This document shows positions 26,610-40,137 of a stretch of 64,000 nt of DNA, piece by piece (the first letter of the stretch is position 1; each line of letters opens with the position of its first letter). The notes beneath the pieces were generated by a model. It made no database searches. It saw only the letters and a list, made by a program, of their open reading frames with translations, and was not told the origin of the DNA. Source of the stretch: Formicarius rufipectus (lineage: Eukaryota; Chordata; Aves; Passeriformes; Formicariidae); NCBI GenBank assembly GCA_013399695.1, contig VXAU01004440.1, forward strand, positions 879,079 to 943,078, read 5' to 3'. A program made the translations under genes and the position numbers.

Positions 26610-27029
26610 ACTGTCCAAATATGATGTTTCCAGCAAACTTGTTGCAAAATGGTCTAAAGAAAATAAAATTAGGCTGCCAAGACATTTTGTAAGGCAGCAG
26701 GAATTGATGGAGTAATTTTTCACATTATTTTAGGATTTTCTTATCAAACAAACTTATGGGTAAGTGTGGTAAGAAGCGGCTTAGACTTCACTTATTGCTT
26801 AGTTCTAAAGTACCTACATAAACAAATACAGGGGAGTGTCAACAAGTCCAAAACTGAAAGGGAGACCTATATAATATATATAGGATAACTTTGTGTGGGT
26901 GGCAGTACTCTGTCCAGGGAGCAAAAATTCACTCTGGTCTAACTGTATTTTTGCGTATCTTTGAGCTCAACTCTCTGACACTTATGTGGCCCTGACCTCA
27001 GAAATTGTTAGCGAGGTGTTTCATTCGGG

Positions 27030-27046
27030 AAAAAAAAAAAAAAAAA
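27030..27046. repeat. Homopolymer A tract
   Basis: A run of 17 A, with a short CA repeat (ACACACACACA) about 50 bases further on near 27095-27106. Confidence 0.85.
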
Positions 27047-27234
27047 GGCAACATAAGACATTCTTTAAAGGTAGAATCTCTTTACACTATTAAAACACAC
27101 ACACACAAAGAGGCAAAATGCCAAAAATGTCATATTTAAAGCACAAAAGATGCAGAGCCAGAAATCCCCTGGCTTCATTAGAGGTGTGAATATTGCTATG
27201 TAGTTTTTACTCTGAGTTTTGGCTCTGTTCTCAC

Positions 27235-27392
27235 TCAGTTGTCATCTTTATTCATAAGCTCAGAAATTCTGCTGAGTGTGTCAACTGCCTCTTTGCTGCT
27301 GTGGCCAAATACAATTTCTTCTGCTTTAGGAATGTTCCCTGCTGATCTTCTCTCTGGCAATAAGTTTTTGTTCATTTGTCTGCTTGATTTTT
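27235..27392 (-). other. Possible terminal coding exon on the - strand, product not recognised
   Basis: Read on the - strand, a pyrimidine-rich acceptor (CTTACCTGTCCTGTTCTTTTAG) is followed by 158 bases with one open frame, entered at phase 1. The frame encodes about 51 residues and ends in TGA at 27235-27237. The peptide is rich in K, E, R, S and N and includes PKAEEIVFGHSSKEAVDTLS followed by RISELMNKDDN, which looks helical and soluble. I do not recognise the family. An AATAAA hexamer overlaps the last codons; no other clear polyadenylation signal is seen nearby downstream. The same frame continues upstream of the acceptor to a TAA about 90 bases away, so an unspliced reading cannot be excluded. 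Confidence 0.2.
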
Positions 27393-30300
27393 CTAAAAGA
27401 ACAGGACAGGTAAGCTTACGAAAGTAGAGGACTCTTCCTCTTGACTCTTCCATATCTTTGCATTTGCCATCTTGTGTGCATGGTTAGCAGGTTAGCTGAC
27501 ACAATAGTTTCTTCTTAATAGCTTCAGTCGGGATTTTGTCCTACTGCTCCTCCTTGAGTGTCTGTCATCTCTGGGCTTCTATTCTGTGGGACAAAGTGCT
27601 GTGTTAGAGATACCTGGCTACTCTGGATGACTTTGTCTGTACACATAACGCAGCTTAGCTTCAAGTAGGCACTAGCTTCAGGAATGGAATCAGCCCAGCA
27701 CCAAGCCCAGGCTAGTAAACCTCCCCATGAGAAACTCACCAAATTACCTAAATTTTTGCAGCATTTTAGGTCACACCTTGTTTTCCTTTCTCTTAAATAC
27801 CTGGTATGGCTGCTTGATGTCTGAACATCACTCTTGAGCATCACTCCACTGTGCCTTCATTACTTGTACGTAACCGGGAATATTATCATCACCATTGTAA
27901 TAAAGTTTCCCATTCTACAGTTCCTTTGCTTTTGGCACCTGGCTTGTTCTTTGAGCCAGCACACTTAGGTAGGAGAAGTGAGACACACTGAAGCTGGTTT
28001 CAAAAGCAAAACAAGAATGGCTCTGTTATTTGTAGACTTGATTAGGAAAAGTACACCACATCTCAGAGAGCTGCTACACAAAGATTGGCAAAACTACTTC
28101 TGAAGATGCCATCAGCACAAATGTATCAGCTTGTACACTGTCCACAACCATAATAATGATGGCTGAGCCCAGCAAACTTTTAAAAGCCATCTGTAAGGAT
28201 GGATAATGTTGCTACCTTCATTTTGATACTTTGAAGACTGTAATTTGGGGTTTTTTTAAGGGCTTTTTGTTAGCTGATAAAACAAAGGTGGGCAGAATTC
28301 AGTTGGCAGTGAGCAGATGAGAAGAAAGAGGACCCATGAGGGTGATGTGCACTAGGGCAGAGGTAGCCCAAGGTCACAGCATTCAAACAGGGTCCAAGAG
28401 GCCTCCTCTGCTCTGAACACAGCTGATCCATCTTCCAAATCAGCTGTGTGAACCAATGAATGGTGAGCCCACAGCATCCAAATTACTGTCAGTCCCGTTC
28501 CCGTGGTTCTTCCATGTGAACTTAGTATCTTACTGTTGTAAAATATTAAGTGGATAGCCTAAGCCAATGTCAGTAATTTCTGGTTAATGCATATTTTTGC
28601 AGTTGTAGAGCAAAATGCAGCAGTATACAACTAAGCAATTTTTAATGTTTACCTCAGAAAGCTCAGCTTAGAGGCAAAATCCCTTTTTGGTCCCAACTTT
28701 ATTCATCCTTCCATGTGAAGAATGTGAAGCACCAAGAGGTCTTGTGAAATTCTGAAGCCAAAACCAGAGCTGGTGTAGATTTATACGGTGCATTGAAAAT
28801 CAATGGAGCTAATGTGATGCTTGCTAGCTCAGGGTTGAACCCCCAGACTCAGTGGAGAATTAGACTAAAATTAGAAACACCAGGTGTGTAACTGATGTAC
28901 CTCCAAGTTGCTTGTAAATAGGTTGCAGATGTTAAAATTTTTGTGATTTGCAATGTCTGAGCTTGAGGTCCAGGTATTATCCACAGCAGTGTCAAAAACA
29001 AGATAGGAGGAGGACAGAACTGGAGTGCCCAATATACTTATGGAAAAGGAAAAATATTGCTGAGGAGAGGATTCAGGAAAAAGTGCATAAGTGAGAACAT
29101 AGAAATGGCAATGGAATTTTGTGTCCCTTGATGTGAGAAAGACTTATCTTTGAAAGAAGGCTTTTCCCTTGCTTAGCTAGTACAGTGTTGCAGTGGCAGA
29201 AGCAGACAGACTCTAGTTTTAACTGATTACCACTTCTTTAAAAATATTTAGAGCGAGCAGACACAGCACTTGCTTAAATACTGCATAAGATACCATTTAT
29301 CAGAAAGAAATAGGTGCCATTCAGCACCAGCTGTAATTGCTATGATGGAAATAGCAATATATAACTATCAGAAGAAAGGGTGCCACATTTTCTGAAAGCT
29401 TACAGCTATTTTATGTATTTCTAATGGCCAATGAATAAATGATGCGACATACATTTTCCATATCTGTGAAGTAATGAATTTGAGATTAAATCATACATAA
29501 TAATTTTTAGGTGCCAGATACATTTAGTATACTGAGGGAATAATTGCTTTGATGTGAGGTATGAATATAATTATGAGTATGTTGGAGAGTTTATGGATCC
29601 CCTTTCTATACCTGTAGAACATTATTTGGCTCCAGCAGTAAACCAGCTATAGTACATGAAGAGCAGACCCACAGCCCTCACCCTAGAGATTTAGTTCATC
29701 TGCTAGACCTCCAGTCTTTAAAATCAAGTGCTAAATGTTCTTAATTTTACCTGATCCTGCTTGCTACTATAATCTTCAACATGAGCCACTGCAAGACACA
29801 TATGGACACAGCTGAATGTATTAATAAATGAGTTGTGAGGAATTTAAAAGTTAATAATAATGAACAAAATACATTAACTTCTTTCTACAAAAGAACCCCT
29901 CTCAGTTAATCAGTTAAAAATGTGTTCAAATAGTAATAAAAAAATTACTTTTCCTTCCAAACAAAATGTCTGATTTTTTTAACTCAGTGAAAGGAAATGA
30001 GATAATCTTTAAATCATGGGAATTATTAGTCATTTTTTCACTCTTAAGGAGACAGACCATTGTCTGCTAGGCAGATGAATCTTTCATCAAAGAATTTCAG
30101 ATGTGATTTTTTTTCTTAATGTAATAGGACACTATGCATTTTGTCCTCAGTTCTGTGGAAGAGATCTCAAAGAAGCAATTAATATCAAACTGAATGACTG
30201 ACCAACCATCTGCCAATTCCAGCACATTCAATACAACTGATGCTTTATTCAAATACAGAGTACAGACTGCCACCAGAAGAAATGATTTAGTTCAGATGGG

Positions 30301-33043
30301 AAGGCAAGGATAACATGTAATTATGTATACAGTGAGACCTGCTCATATAAGACTTTGATGCAGTAAAAGTGTTTTTCTGCTATGGTGAAGGAGAACATAT
30401 AACAAGAAACTTTTGGTACATTGCAACATGTAAGATTCAAGGCAAGTCATACTGCATCTTTGCTTGCCAAGAAGTGGTCTGGTGAAGGGGAAGAGTTGTC
30501 TTATTACAGAGGGTTTTGTTGTTTAAAGCCATATATTCAGAGATGTTAAAAAGATTAAACACTCAAATCTGATTTCTTTTGGTGGACTTGGGCAACATAA
30601 TCCTCAGGCAACACTTAACTCGCATGTTTTGACATCACAGAAGGCAGCTGCAGGGACAGGAAGCTATCCAACAAAGGGAGAGGAAATCCTGGGTTGTTCG
30701 GTTCAATAGAATACAAATGAAGAAGACATTATACTGATCAAGGAATCAAAGCTTGCAGAAGACATTTTGTGTCAGCTTCTGACCACTGATATGGTGACAG
30801 CCTGTAAATCACCTCCAAAGTAAGCTGCCACGCCATGTGAGGCTTTCTACAACCTTGAGAGACCTATGGGCCTGCACTACAATTTTCCTCAATTGATTTG
30901 CTTAGCTGCAGGGGGAAGTGTGTTAGAATCCAGCCTGGAAACAATAGGACAAAATCCTCACATGTGTTAACATTTCTGTATTTACACAGAAATTGTCCTC
31001 AAGTCACTATGCAGGATGTGCAGTAAAGTTAAAGGAAATGGGATTTCTCAAAGTAGGAGTTTCATGGTTGGTTATAGAGATTCTAGTTTTGATAGAGAAA
31101 AATACCATAACAGAGGTTAAAATTTGAAAGGACATTTCAGAGGATACCTACCTCTTCCTTCTTTGTTTTTTTAATTTTTTCCTCTGTTAAAATAATGCCA
31201 CTCTACTACATGATGTGGACAGAAAGGTCATATTAACCAGGCTACTTGCCTATACAGTATAGAATTCTGGAAACAGGCACAAAGCACTCAAACTTTCATG
31301 GGAGTGAAAGTGCTAGCTTATTTATTCTTGAGGCTCCCAGAACTTCTGCTTTGATATTGCACAGAAGAAGTTGATTTTGAGGCAGCAACAACAGCTCTAG
31401 GACATGAGAATGTTGCAGCTCAGGATATTTATGTGTAAGGTTTGAAAAGAGAACTTGCTTCTTGACCTGAATGCTTGGGCCTTAGGATTAGATAAGTGCC
31501 TTTATTTTTTACTTACAGATTCCTATGTGAAGCACCTACAGAAAACACAGTTTGCAGCCTTCAAATGTCTTTGCCTTTAATAAATATTGAAACCAATTAG
31601 CATGTGAAAATAATTGCTAACAATTAAGTCCCTCTTCAAATAACCAGGCATATTGCAAAGACAGTATAGGACTTTTCCTGTGGTCACCTATGGAAAAGTT
31701 ATACATTCATTTTTAATTGCACAATAGTGTTTCAATCAGACCTTTCTGTGTTATACTTGGTATTTCACAGGTTAGTGAGCATTTATTGTTTTGTTTAAAA
31801 TAAGGAAAATGAATTGACATTGATTATTGATCAATTATTTTTTTATCTCATTGTCTTAATTTGGCGTGAAGGACAGAAACTTTCTGCTCCTAAGTAAACA
31901 TTAACTCCTATATAATCTGACACTCTTACTGTATCTGCCACCTCTTTAAAATATTGCTGCTGACATTTGTCAACCTAGTGAGCCCCAGGAAGGGGAATTT
32001 AGTGAACTTAAAATAATTCAGATTCTTTAGCAAACATTATTCCTGCTGCTATTATCTGTCACTATTGTAGAAAAAGGTAGATGATCCCTAGAGTCTAGTT
32101 TGTCTCCAGTCAAATTTCCTTCTTATTCAAGGTTCTCACTATTGTAATCCATCAAACTGAGCCTCCAAACCAGTCTGCAGATAATGAAGGCTTGTTGGAG
32201 TTTTTGATGTTAAACTTTGCTGACTCCTTTGTGTAGCTGCTACAAAGAGCAGCTCTGTTATGCCTTTCTCAGCACCTTCCAGGGGCAGCTGTAGGCCCTG
32301 TGTTTTATGACCTTGCTATATTGACAGAATGATAGCTCTGATGACTGCATTCAGGAGATGAGGTAATTCTGTTTCCCTGTATTCCCAGATACTGTTTCCT
32401 TCTTCCTGTTGTTGAACAAGCTCAACAACATACAGCATTAGAAGACCAAGTTTGAGCCCAGTTTGGTGTTTCTTCAAGCTGTCTTGCATTGTTCTACTGT
32501 AATATTGAGACCTGACTTGACTGAAGAACAGTTCTTGTCCTAAACAATCCCCAGCACTTTGGTCCTGTCACCCCAGAAGGACTTGCTGTCTTGGAGGGAA
32601 ACAGGGGCACAGGCAAATTTTTTGGCTACTTTCACTTATACTAAGAATTGAGTTAAAATGCCAACAGATTCCCCTGAACCGATTTCTTTCCAGCAGCAGA
32701 GAACTCTATGAAGGCTTAGCAATTTTGCTGCCTCTGAGAAGAGTAATAAATGCAACTATTGCCCAATAGATTTCTACCCTAAAAGATACCTTTTTCATTT
32801 CATGCTTTTCATAGTAATGCCACCTAACGTGAAAGTAAAGAGGACAAGAGTAATGTTTTTAAGACACTTCTCAATGCAGATGTAAAACTCTTTGTGGTCC
32901 TTGTAAGTTAATACACATCAAAATACCTGATGAGGCCATCAGACCCTGAGTATCCCAGGAGCAGATAGAGTGTTGGCTGCTAAGAGCTAATCTTCATTTA
33001 CGATACTCTGCAATTGAATCTAGTGAAAAGGTATGGCTCAAAC

Positions 33044-33134
33044 CCCCTGCTGCTCAAAATGTTTTGTTTCTCCTCCTGCTATGATACTATCTCCTTCATC
33101 TACAGTGATGCTTAGTCTTTTCTGTTGTCTCAAA
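33044..33134 (-). other. Possible internal or terminal coding exon on the - strand
   Basis: On the - strand, a T-rich acceptor (CATTTTTTATTATTTTAG) opens a 91-base segment entered at phase 2. Its peptide contains LRQQKRLSITVDEGDSIIAG and then GETKHFEQQG. It could end at a weak donor (GGG|GTTTGAG) or run on to TGA at 33038. The entry phase fits the end phase of the candidate at 40972-41104: AG plus T would give a serine codon. The exit phase at the weak donor (0) does not fit the entry phase (1) of 27235-27392, so another exon or a different donor would be needed. Product not recognised. Confidence 0.18.
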
Positions 33135-33588
33135 CTAAAATAATAAAAAATGAAAACTATTTTTACAATATGAATAAATATCTCTGTAATACAGCAAACC
33201 AAATTGCACTTTATAACTCTTAACAGCTGTGAGTTGTAAGAGACACATTTTGACTTTAAAAAAATAGGATATTTAACCAGAGTATTTATTTTATAATTGA
33301 CAATTGTATGCAAGTAACACCGAATAGTGCTTCTTTTCATGGATATTTCCTCAGAATGCATTCTTATGTTAGTAATTCCCATGGTATAGGGTCCATCTTT
33401 AACTGTTTTTAATGCTTCTTAATGCCTTTTTGGTCCTTCTACTTTACTTTGCTCTCTAATTTTTAAGTATCTTAAGTATTTTAAATGGAAGTTTTAAATA
33501 TTTCTGACACTTCTGCAAGGTGTTAATCAAAAGTATTTGCCAGAGTTTGTGACTAGTAGAATACTTTCTTTATTTTTCTTCGATAAAT

Positions 33589-33665
33589 TAACCAGGACTA
33601 GGACCAGGAGCTGGACTTCAATGATCCTTGTGGGTCCCTTCCAACTCAGGATATTCTATGATAAA
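33589..33665 (+). mobile_element. CR1 LINE 3' end, severely 5'-truncated
   Basis: The segment holds the CR1 3' terminal region in sense orientation: AATGATCCTTGTGGGTCCCT, then TCCAACTCAGGATATTCTAT, ending in ATTCTATGAT. It is about 75 bases long and well preserved, so it is a comparatively young, heavily truncated copy. Confidence 0.9.
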
Positions 33666-34243
33666 AAAGATATTTCTTAGTTCTTCACAAAGATTTCTTT
33701 GTAGTTAATATTACAGAAATGTGGAGAATTGTTTGGGAGAACTTCATGATCCTGAATGTTCACTAACAAGGGAACATAAAGACCAGAATTGTTTCAACCC
33801 ATGTAAAATGGGTCTTTAGGTTGCAGTGGGAAAGCAAGAGTAGTATTATTTAATCACAAAAGGAAATACCAGTGTAGGAAATGAAAAATCATGCAGACAA
33901 ATGATAAGTCAGTGCAGGAATGCTTTGCTGTAATAGAATTATGAGGCTGAATACATTTTGAAATATTTCTTTTTTTTATTTTATTTAATTGAATGCTGTG
34001 GCTAGTGTTTCACAGTCAATATCACAGAAAAGGTTGTATCTACATATAATTTGGAAATGCAAACCTTCACCACTTAGTTTTTTGGCTTAAAAATATGAAA
34101 AAAAAAATCATGTGCTTCTAAAGAAATGGGCTTTTCCCTGGTCATATACAAAGTTATCAAGGTAACTTGAATAACAAAATTAATTTAAAGGTGATTAACA
34201 AACATAGTACAACTTCTTTGTTGGTTCAGACTGATTGTAAACT

Positions 34244-34260
34244 AAAAAAAAAAAAAAAAA
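34244..34260. repeat. Homopolymer A tract
   Basis: A run of 17 A in AT-rich DNA. Confidence 0.85.
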
Positions 34261-34514
34261 TTGTGGATGTATTTTCAAGTGAAGTACAGTTGTGTGTTCA
34301 GTCTCGTCTGTATTTAGGTCAGTAGCATCTGAGAAACTGAGAGAAGAAAGGGCAAGTAATTGCCCATCAGTTTTTCCCAGTAACCCAAGTCTGTGTCTGA
34401 ATCATAGTCTGCTGCTCTACTGGCGTTTTCAGGACTTCATTCAGTATTTAGCACTAAAGCAGCTTAGTTTGGACAGTAATTTTCAGAAGTTTGTTGTAAG
34501 ATTTGTGAAAAGTA

Positions 34515-34566
34515 CTGTTAGGACCTAGAGGTCTTTTCTGACCTTAATGATTCTCTGATCCTATAA
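34515..34566 (+). mobile_element. Short CR1 LINE 3' end remnant
   Basis: GACCTAGAGGTCTTTTCTGA followed by CCTTAATGATTCTCTGATCC matches the last ~50 bases of CR1, which in the consensus read 'gatgatcttagaggtc...aacctaaatgattctatgattctatg'. It is sense-oriented and truncated about 50 bases from its 3' end. The match is short but specific. Confidence 0.75.
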
Positions 34567-34620
34567 AGGATCCCAACCGACAACTCTGTACATTGAACTC
34601 CTCTGTTAATTGGTCCACAG

Positions 34621-34738
34621 AAAATGAGCAGCAGCTGGCACAAGGTCTCTGCACTTAAAACCACCACACTGAAGAACTGCCTGGGGAAACAGAAGGAACA
34701 ATCTCGTTTCTTTGCCTGTAGCAGCGCTGTGATTAAAG
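34621..34738 (+). other. Possible internal coding exon on the + strand
   Basis: An acceptor-like CTCTGTTAATTGGTCCACAG precedes 118 bases open in one frame (phase 0 in, phase 1 out), and AAAG|GTACTG is a fair donor. The peptide starts KMSSSWHKVSALKTTTLKNC and includes LGKQKEQSRFFACSSAVIK. It lies just downstream of a CR1 3' end. No partner exon was found and the product is not recognised. Chance is a fully adequate explanation. Confidence 0.1.
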
Positions 34739-37700
34739 GTACTGATAGTCATCCTTGTGTAAAAAAACTTTGGTGTACATAAAAAGAGAGCAAAGCACTT
34801 CAGCAAAAAGAACCTGAAATGGTATTATACCTAAGCAAACCTGCCTTTTTAGTGAAAGCATTTTGGCTTCAGTGTAAACAGTAGTAAATTACAGCACAAG
34901 ACCCTGTAGGAATGTTGTAGTTAGCAGAAAGGTATTTATATGTAGGCTTTTTAAAGCCCAGAATTAAGATGAAATTCATAAGCCATCAAACACCTGAAAG
35001 TTTGAAATAATTTGGGTCTACAGACTTACTTGGCTTGCTCCCGTGGGTGATAGCTGCCTTCCCAAATTCTCTTTTATTTATGCTGTAGTAAATAGTAATA
35101 TTTTGGATTAAGCATTTTAAAAATACTTTTAGAAGTCATCAAATTTGAAAATGTTACACTTTCTCAGAAAACTTGGGAAGGTATAGAAGTATCTGTGTGT
35201 GTTTTTAATTTTGGCTGGCTTTTCTCAATCCCTGAGCTGCTGCTGGTGAGCTAAAATTAGAACATCAGGATGGATTGCTAGAAATTAATCACTAATAGAC
35301 TCTGGATATGTGAGTGTAACACTGATACATCCATTGAATCATGATGTGTCTTTCTTGTTGTGTCATGTTTTTGCTATGAGATGGTAAAATGTGAGGAAGG
35401 ATTGTGGGATTTTTGGTTTATCTCATAAATGCTGAAAAATGTGGAAAAAATCTTGATGTGAAAAAACTTTGAATTCCTGGAAGGCATAGGATACTGTAAT
35501 AATTATTCAATTCTCTCTTTTACATATAACCATAAGCTTAGGGGAAATTATATCTTAGTCCTTGCTTTAAAATTTGACTTATGGGGCAGGGAGGGGGCAA
35601 ATTTAGGAACAAAGGTAAAATTACTGGTGATTATGAAATTTTTAGTTAAGATATCACTAATGTATGGTCTCCAGGAGCATATAGGAATGAGGAATCTAGT
35701 ATGTGTATTGATAACACATCTGTTATAATTGCATAAATGTTTGGTGCAGTTTAGTGGTGAGCTTTCAGTTTGAATACCTATGTGGTATTTGGGAGTTACT
35801 AAGCCAGCATCTCTCCTGCAAATCCCAAAGTAACAGGGGCATTGCCAAGTTCAGACTGGGGCTTTCAGAAGCTTAAACAATGTCAAACTCCACTGATGCC
35901 CTTTCCAGTCGTGTGCATCCTGCTAGCTTTGCTTCTAAATGCAAGTCAAATATAGCGTTCTGTAGAAGTAATGCAGAAATACATTACCTGTGTTTGTTTT
36001 TAATTTTCCTTGTGACCTGGACAGTTTATGATCCAATTTTGAAGCATAATTAAAGTAATGCATTGAAAGCTGTCACTGGATTTTAACAGAATGAAGAGGT
36101 AGTGGCACTTTTTAGATTTAGAAAACAAAGCAAGTTGGAAATCAGAGTGAAAAACAAAACTCTCTGTATTTCATGGCTCTCAGAGATTAAAATGACCACA
36201 CAGTGGAAATGTTTGGAGAAGTCCCAGATTTCCCATTTCCTCTGCTTGTGTATCGCAAACACTGTTATATTAGAACTGCAGATAATGTTGGCTCTATGAA
36301 ACAAATGGCTGACAGTTTTTCAGCCTAGCAGCAAAGAATTCCTTGCACTGCTCTTGGCTGGTGATGACCAAAGTGTTCTTAAATAGCTCACAGAGGCATC
36401 ACTGGTTTGCTTTAGAATCAGCATAGAGTATGCCAGTCCCTGCTCATCTACAAGCAGCATCTGTTTTAAGATTGCAGTACTTTCTATAGAATTGCAATAA
36501 TGTGTTGACGTGTAAGTTAAAGGAAGGTGGACCTCACAGTATAATCATACAGGATGCTTCTCCCAAAGAAACCAAAAGCAAAGCTTGCTGTGACTTCATA
36601 CAGTTGAAGAATTCAGTCTCATCTTCTGAAACAAAAATAGTGAGAAGACAAGGCAAGAGAATATAAGGGCTGTGTAGTAGTCGAGTCCTGAATCAAGTAC
36701 TTAAGAGCAGTTTCTGACCCTGGCCAGGCAGCTGTTGGACGGGGCTTAAGCAGTTCTTACCTGGGGTAAGCCAACAGGTCACCACCCCTTCTGAGGAAAA
36801 GGAAATGTGGATGTCAGTGTTCAGCTCTGTAGCAGCCATAGCGAACTGAAAGCAGGTGCATCATGGTGAGTTTGGCCATGAGAGAAACTATAAAACTATG
36901 ATGTCCCACAACCACCAGCCTCTTGTGATTTTCTCACAGATATGACTGCATATTTATAATTCTTTTTTTCTTGAAACAAGCATTTCTTATTTGATATCAT
37001 CAAAATAATGTCTTCTACATTTATAAACACCATTTAAGGTTTTCCACTCTCTGACACTAGTTAGGAGCTCCCATGCTTACCTTTCTACTGACATATTGCA
37101 AAGTAATTTGTGTTTCATGTGATTTTCTCTTTTTCTTGTGATACTATAACAGAATTAAGGCTTTGAATTGTGTAAAAGTAATCTTGAGGGGGAAAAAAAT
37201 CATTCTTAAAGCTCCAGGTTAAATTTAACATTAAGTTAATTAAGAGCCTGGTGATTCGTCTGTGTTATTCCTTTAAAACTATTCATTTTGTTATATTTCC
37301 ATATTTCATCAACTCTGTATTTTCCTTGTAATTTTGAGTACCAAGAAGATAACTGTGAATGCAGGGGAAATTTCTCAGCAAAACTGTGTTTGCCTCTTTT
37401 GGAGGGCTGTAGGAATTGTTGGACAGACTTAGCAGTGTCTTTCAATCAATGCAGGCATAATCTTCTTAGTGTGATCCAATTTGATTGTGTGCAGTTGTAT
37501 TCTTGTGTGATTTGAAAGTATTTGTAGAGGTGTTTCTGTAGAAGGAGAAGGTAAGGATTAATACACCCTTTGTGAAGAGCCTATGTAATTTGCATGGGAT
37601 TAGTTTAAATAGGAAGACCCTATCAGATACTACATGTCAGCTGTAGTTCACTACATAAATATTCATAATACAGAGATAACAGAAATGAAATCTCCCATAT

Positions 37701-40060
37701 TTTTCTTTCCTTAGTCCTTGTGCCTAGCGATATTGAATGTAAAATCCACCCAAAAAAATGCACTGCGACCCGTTTCCAGTTCACAGCTGAGTAATTTATT
37801 CTCCTCCCAGCCAGGCCTAGACAAGTTACCTAGTAATGTGTTAGTTATCTCTTTAACTGAATTCCACATGAGCCTTAAGACCCTCTTGTTGTTTTCCTCT
37901 TGTGACTGAGGGTTTATGAAGGCTGATACAGGTTGAAAAGGGAAGCTGACAAGGTAGTACCTGCTGGAAGCCTGTCAGGGTGCTACTGAGCACCCCTCTG
38001 CCTCAGACATCAGTGTTACACATAGGAATTCCCTTCTTGTGTGATTCCTCTTTTGTTGGGGGAACATTGGAAGTATTGGCTGCTCCTCAGCTTTCAATAC
38101 GTCTAGTGTGGCACATTTGACTTCCCGTAGTGAAGTTTGAATGAGTATGAAGAGAGACAGCTATGGTTGATGGCAGCCACAGGTGAAGTGTTTTCCCTGG
38201 TGATCATGGTCCCAGTCCTGGGTTCTGAAATGCCTGGCACAGAGTAAGTGTCCTTGTTATTTTCCTCTACAGCAAACAGATATTTTTTTTTCTTCCATGA
38301 CTGATAGAGAGGAACATAATTGAGACAAAGTAACGTACTGATTGACTGAAGTAACAGAAATCTGGGCGGGGAATGTTGTGAATAACAGTCAGCTATTACT
38401 TTCTTGACTGAAAATTTATGTAAGAAAGCACATTGACTTTCTTCAGGCTTTTAAAATACCAGATTCTCTTACTGAGGCTGCCACAAAAGTTCTGTGAGAC
38501 TTACATGTCCTGATAAAGAAGTGCAGATGTGATGAAAGCAGACTATGTCCATTAGAAAGACAAGAGAAAAGGAAAGGGGGCCTTCCCACTATGAAGTTCA
38601 CAATGTTTGGTTCCTTGAGGCTTGATTGATTTCAGCTTGGGGGTTTCACAGTCCTCCTGATGTGTCTCTCATGACTAATCACATAATTTATAGTTTTAAC
38701 CCACTTATATCATGGAATGGCAAATCTGTTACAAGAGGACCAGCAATATATAAACCCCATTTTAGTTACATTGTTCGAATCAAAACCACTTGCATGTAAG
38801 CATTAGCTGGATAACACAACAAATTGATGCTCTCTGGAAGTGTTAAACCATCCCTAGGAAATCTTGCACTGTTGTGAAATTTTGTAATTTATTTTGGCTA
38901 TTAAGAAATACTAAAAATCTTCAGCCATGCAAAAGTGCACTGTAGCTCAAGGGGATCTGGAGATGCTCGTATTGTGAAGTGATCCTTTATGAGAAAAGCT
39001 CTTCTTTGCTTGACAGCTGCATTGTTCATCCTATGATATGCTTCCAAAATATTTCAAGTTGTGGATTAGTTGTACTGTTTTAATTACTAAATACAGGCTT
39101 TTTTAATCAACCATGCTTCTAATGCCTGAGGAATTTGCCCAATCCTCTGGTAAATGTTAAGTCTTTGTTAGTGAAAGGCATTTGAAGCTTAGTAGTCTGA
39201 AGGTTAAAGAAAATCCATATAAAACAAAGATATATTTTCATTTTTCTAGTTCTGTATATGAAAAAAAATGCTGATATGCCATAAACTAAGTAGACTTCTG
39301 CTATTTTTCTAACCCTTCGGGAATGCAGTGCAGAATGGACACTTGTTCAGTTACTAAAACTTCCTTTCAGCCTCACAAAGACTTGGCTTCCCAACTTGAT
39401 GAAAACATTCTTAGGAGTTTATATATAGCACTGACTCTTTGAGCAGTATTGTTTGGTGACAATAATAACATTATTGTTTTAGTTTCTCAAAAGCTCCCTT
39501 CACTGCAGTAGTTGAATAGTAGCAGAGTAAATGTCACAGTACAGTCCTATGTGTTGTACCGTTTTTTTCTGCACTCATGCTCATGGAAGATGCAGGTGCT
39601 GGTTTTTCTCACCAAATGTACATTGGTTTATAATGTCTGTGGGCATAGAAGTATTACTGCATGAAATACACCTTCACAAAATATGAATACAGCTTCATGA
39701 TTTGTAAAACAGAATGAAAATAGAGATTTTTGGAGCTAACTCCCATCTGGTATCAATTAAATCAGATTTGTTGAAGTATTTCTTTTGTCATATACCCCTA
39801 TATAGTTTAAGGGAAACATTTCAGCACAGTAATTTTATCCTGGCTCTAGATTTGTCTGCCTAAAGAATTTGACTGCCTTTTCAGTGATTTGAAATCAATA
39901 CAGTGATTGAGCACTTTTTTGTCCACCCTATCAGAGTACTCTCATTTAGAAGTAGACTTCTTTTCACTGCACTTTATACAATAGAGTATTTGAAGTGCTT
40001 CTAAGGATTTTTATTTTTTTTTCAACCTCAGACATTAAGCCTGAGGTTCTAGAATGCTTC

Positions 40061-40066
40061 TGGATG

Positions 40067-40137
<71 letters not shown>

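Larger units (their letters stand above)
26610..33588. other. Non-coding unique sequence apart from one exon-like segment
   Basis: Apart from the terminal-exon-like segment at 27235-27392 and a short A tract, this is unique AT-rich DNA. The long span 28-33 kb contains no open frame of 60 or more codons except at 33038-33382 (-). Blocks at 29230-29620 and 31555-31860 have the dense homeodomain-core texture of conserved non-coding elements (see findings). Confidence 0.5.
33666..40060. other. Non-coding unique sequence
   Basis: Apart from the short CR1 remnant and simple repeats listed separately, no gene, RNA or repeat family is recognised. A strong acceptor at 37714 (CCATATTTTTCTTTCCTTAG) is followed by open frames of 26 and 64 codons without recognisable content. 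Confidence 0.55.

Noticed and set aside
26401..26723. Several ~65-104-codon frames including K-rich and F-rich peptides
   Set aside because: They are translated through an A-rich tract and 47 undetermined bases.
38760..38800. tRNA B-box-like GTTCGAATC
   Set aside because: There is no A-box, no cloverleaf and no terminator at the right spacing.
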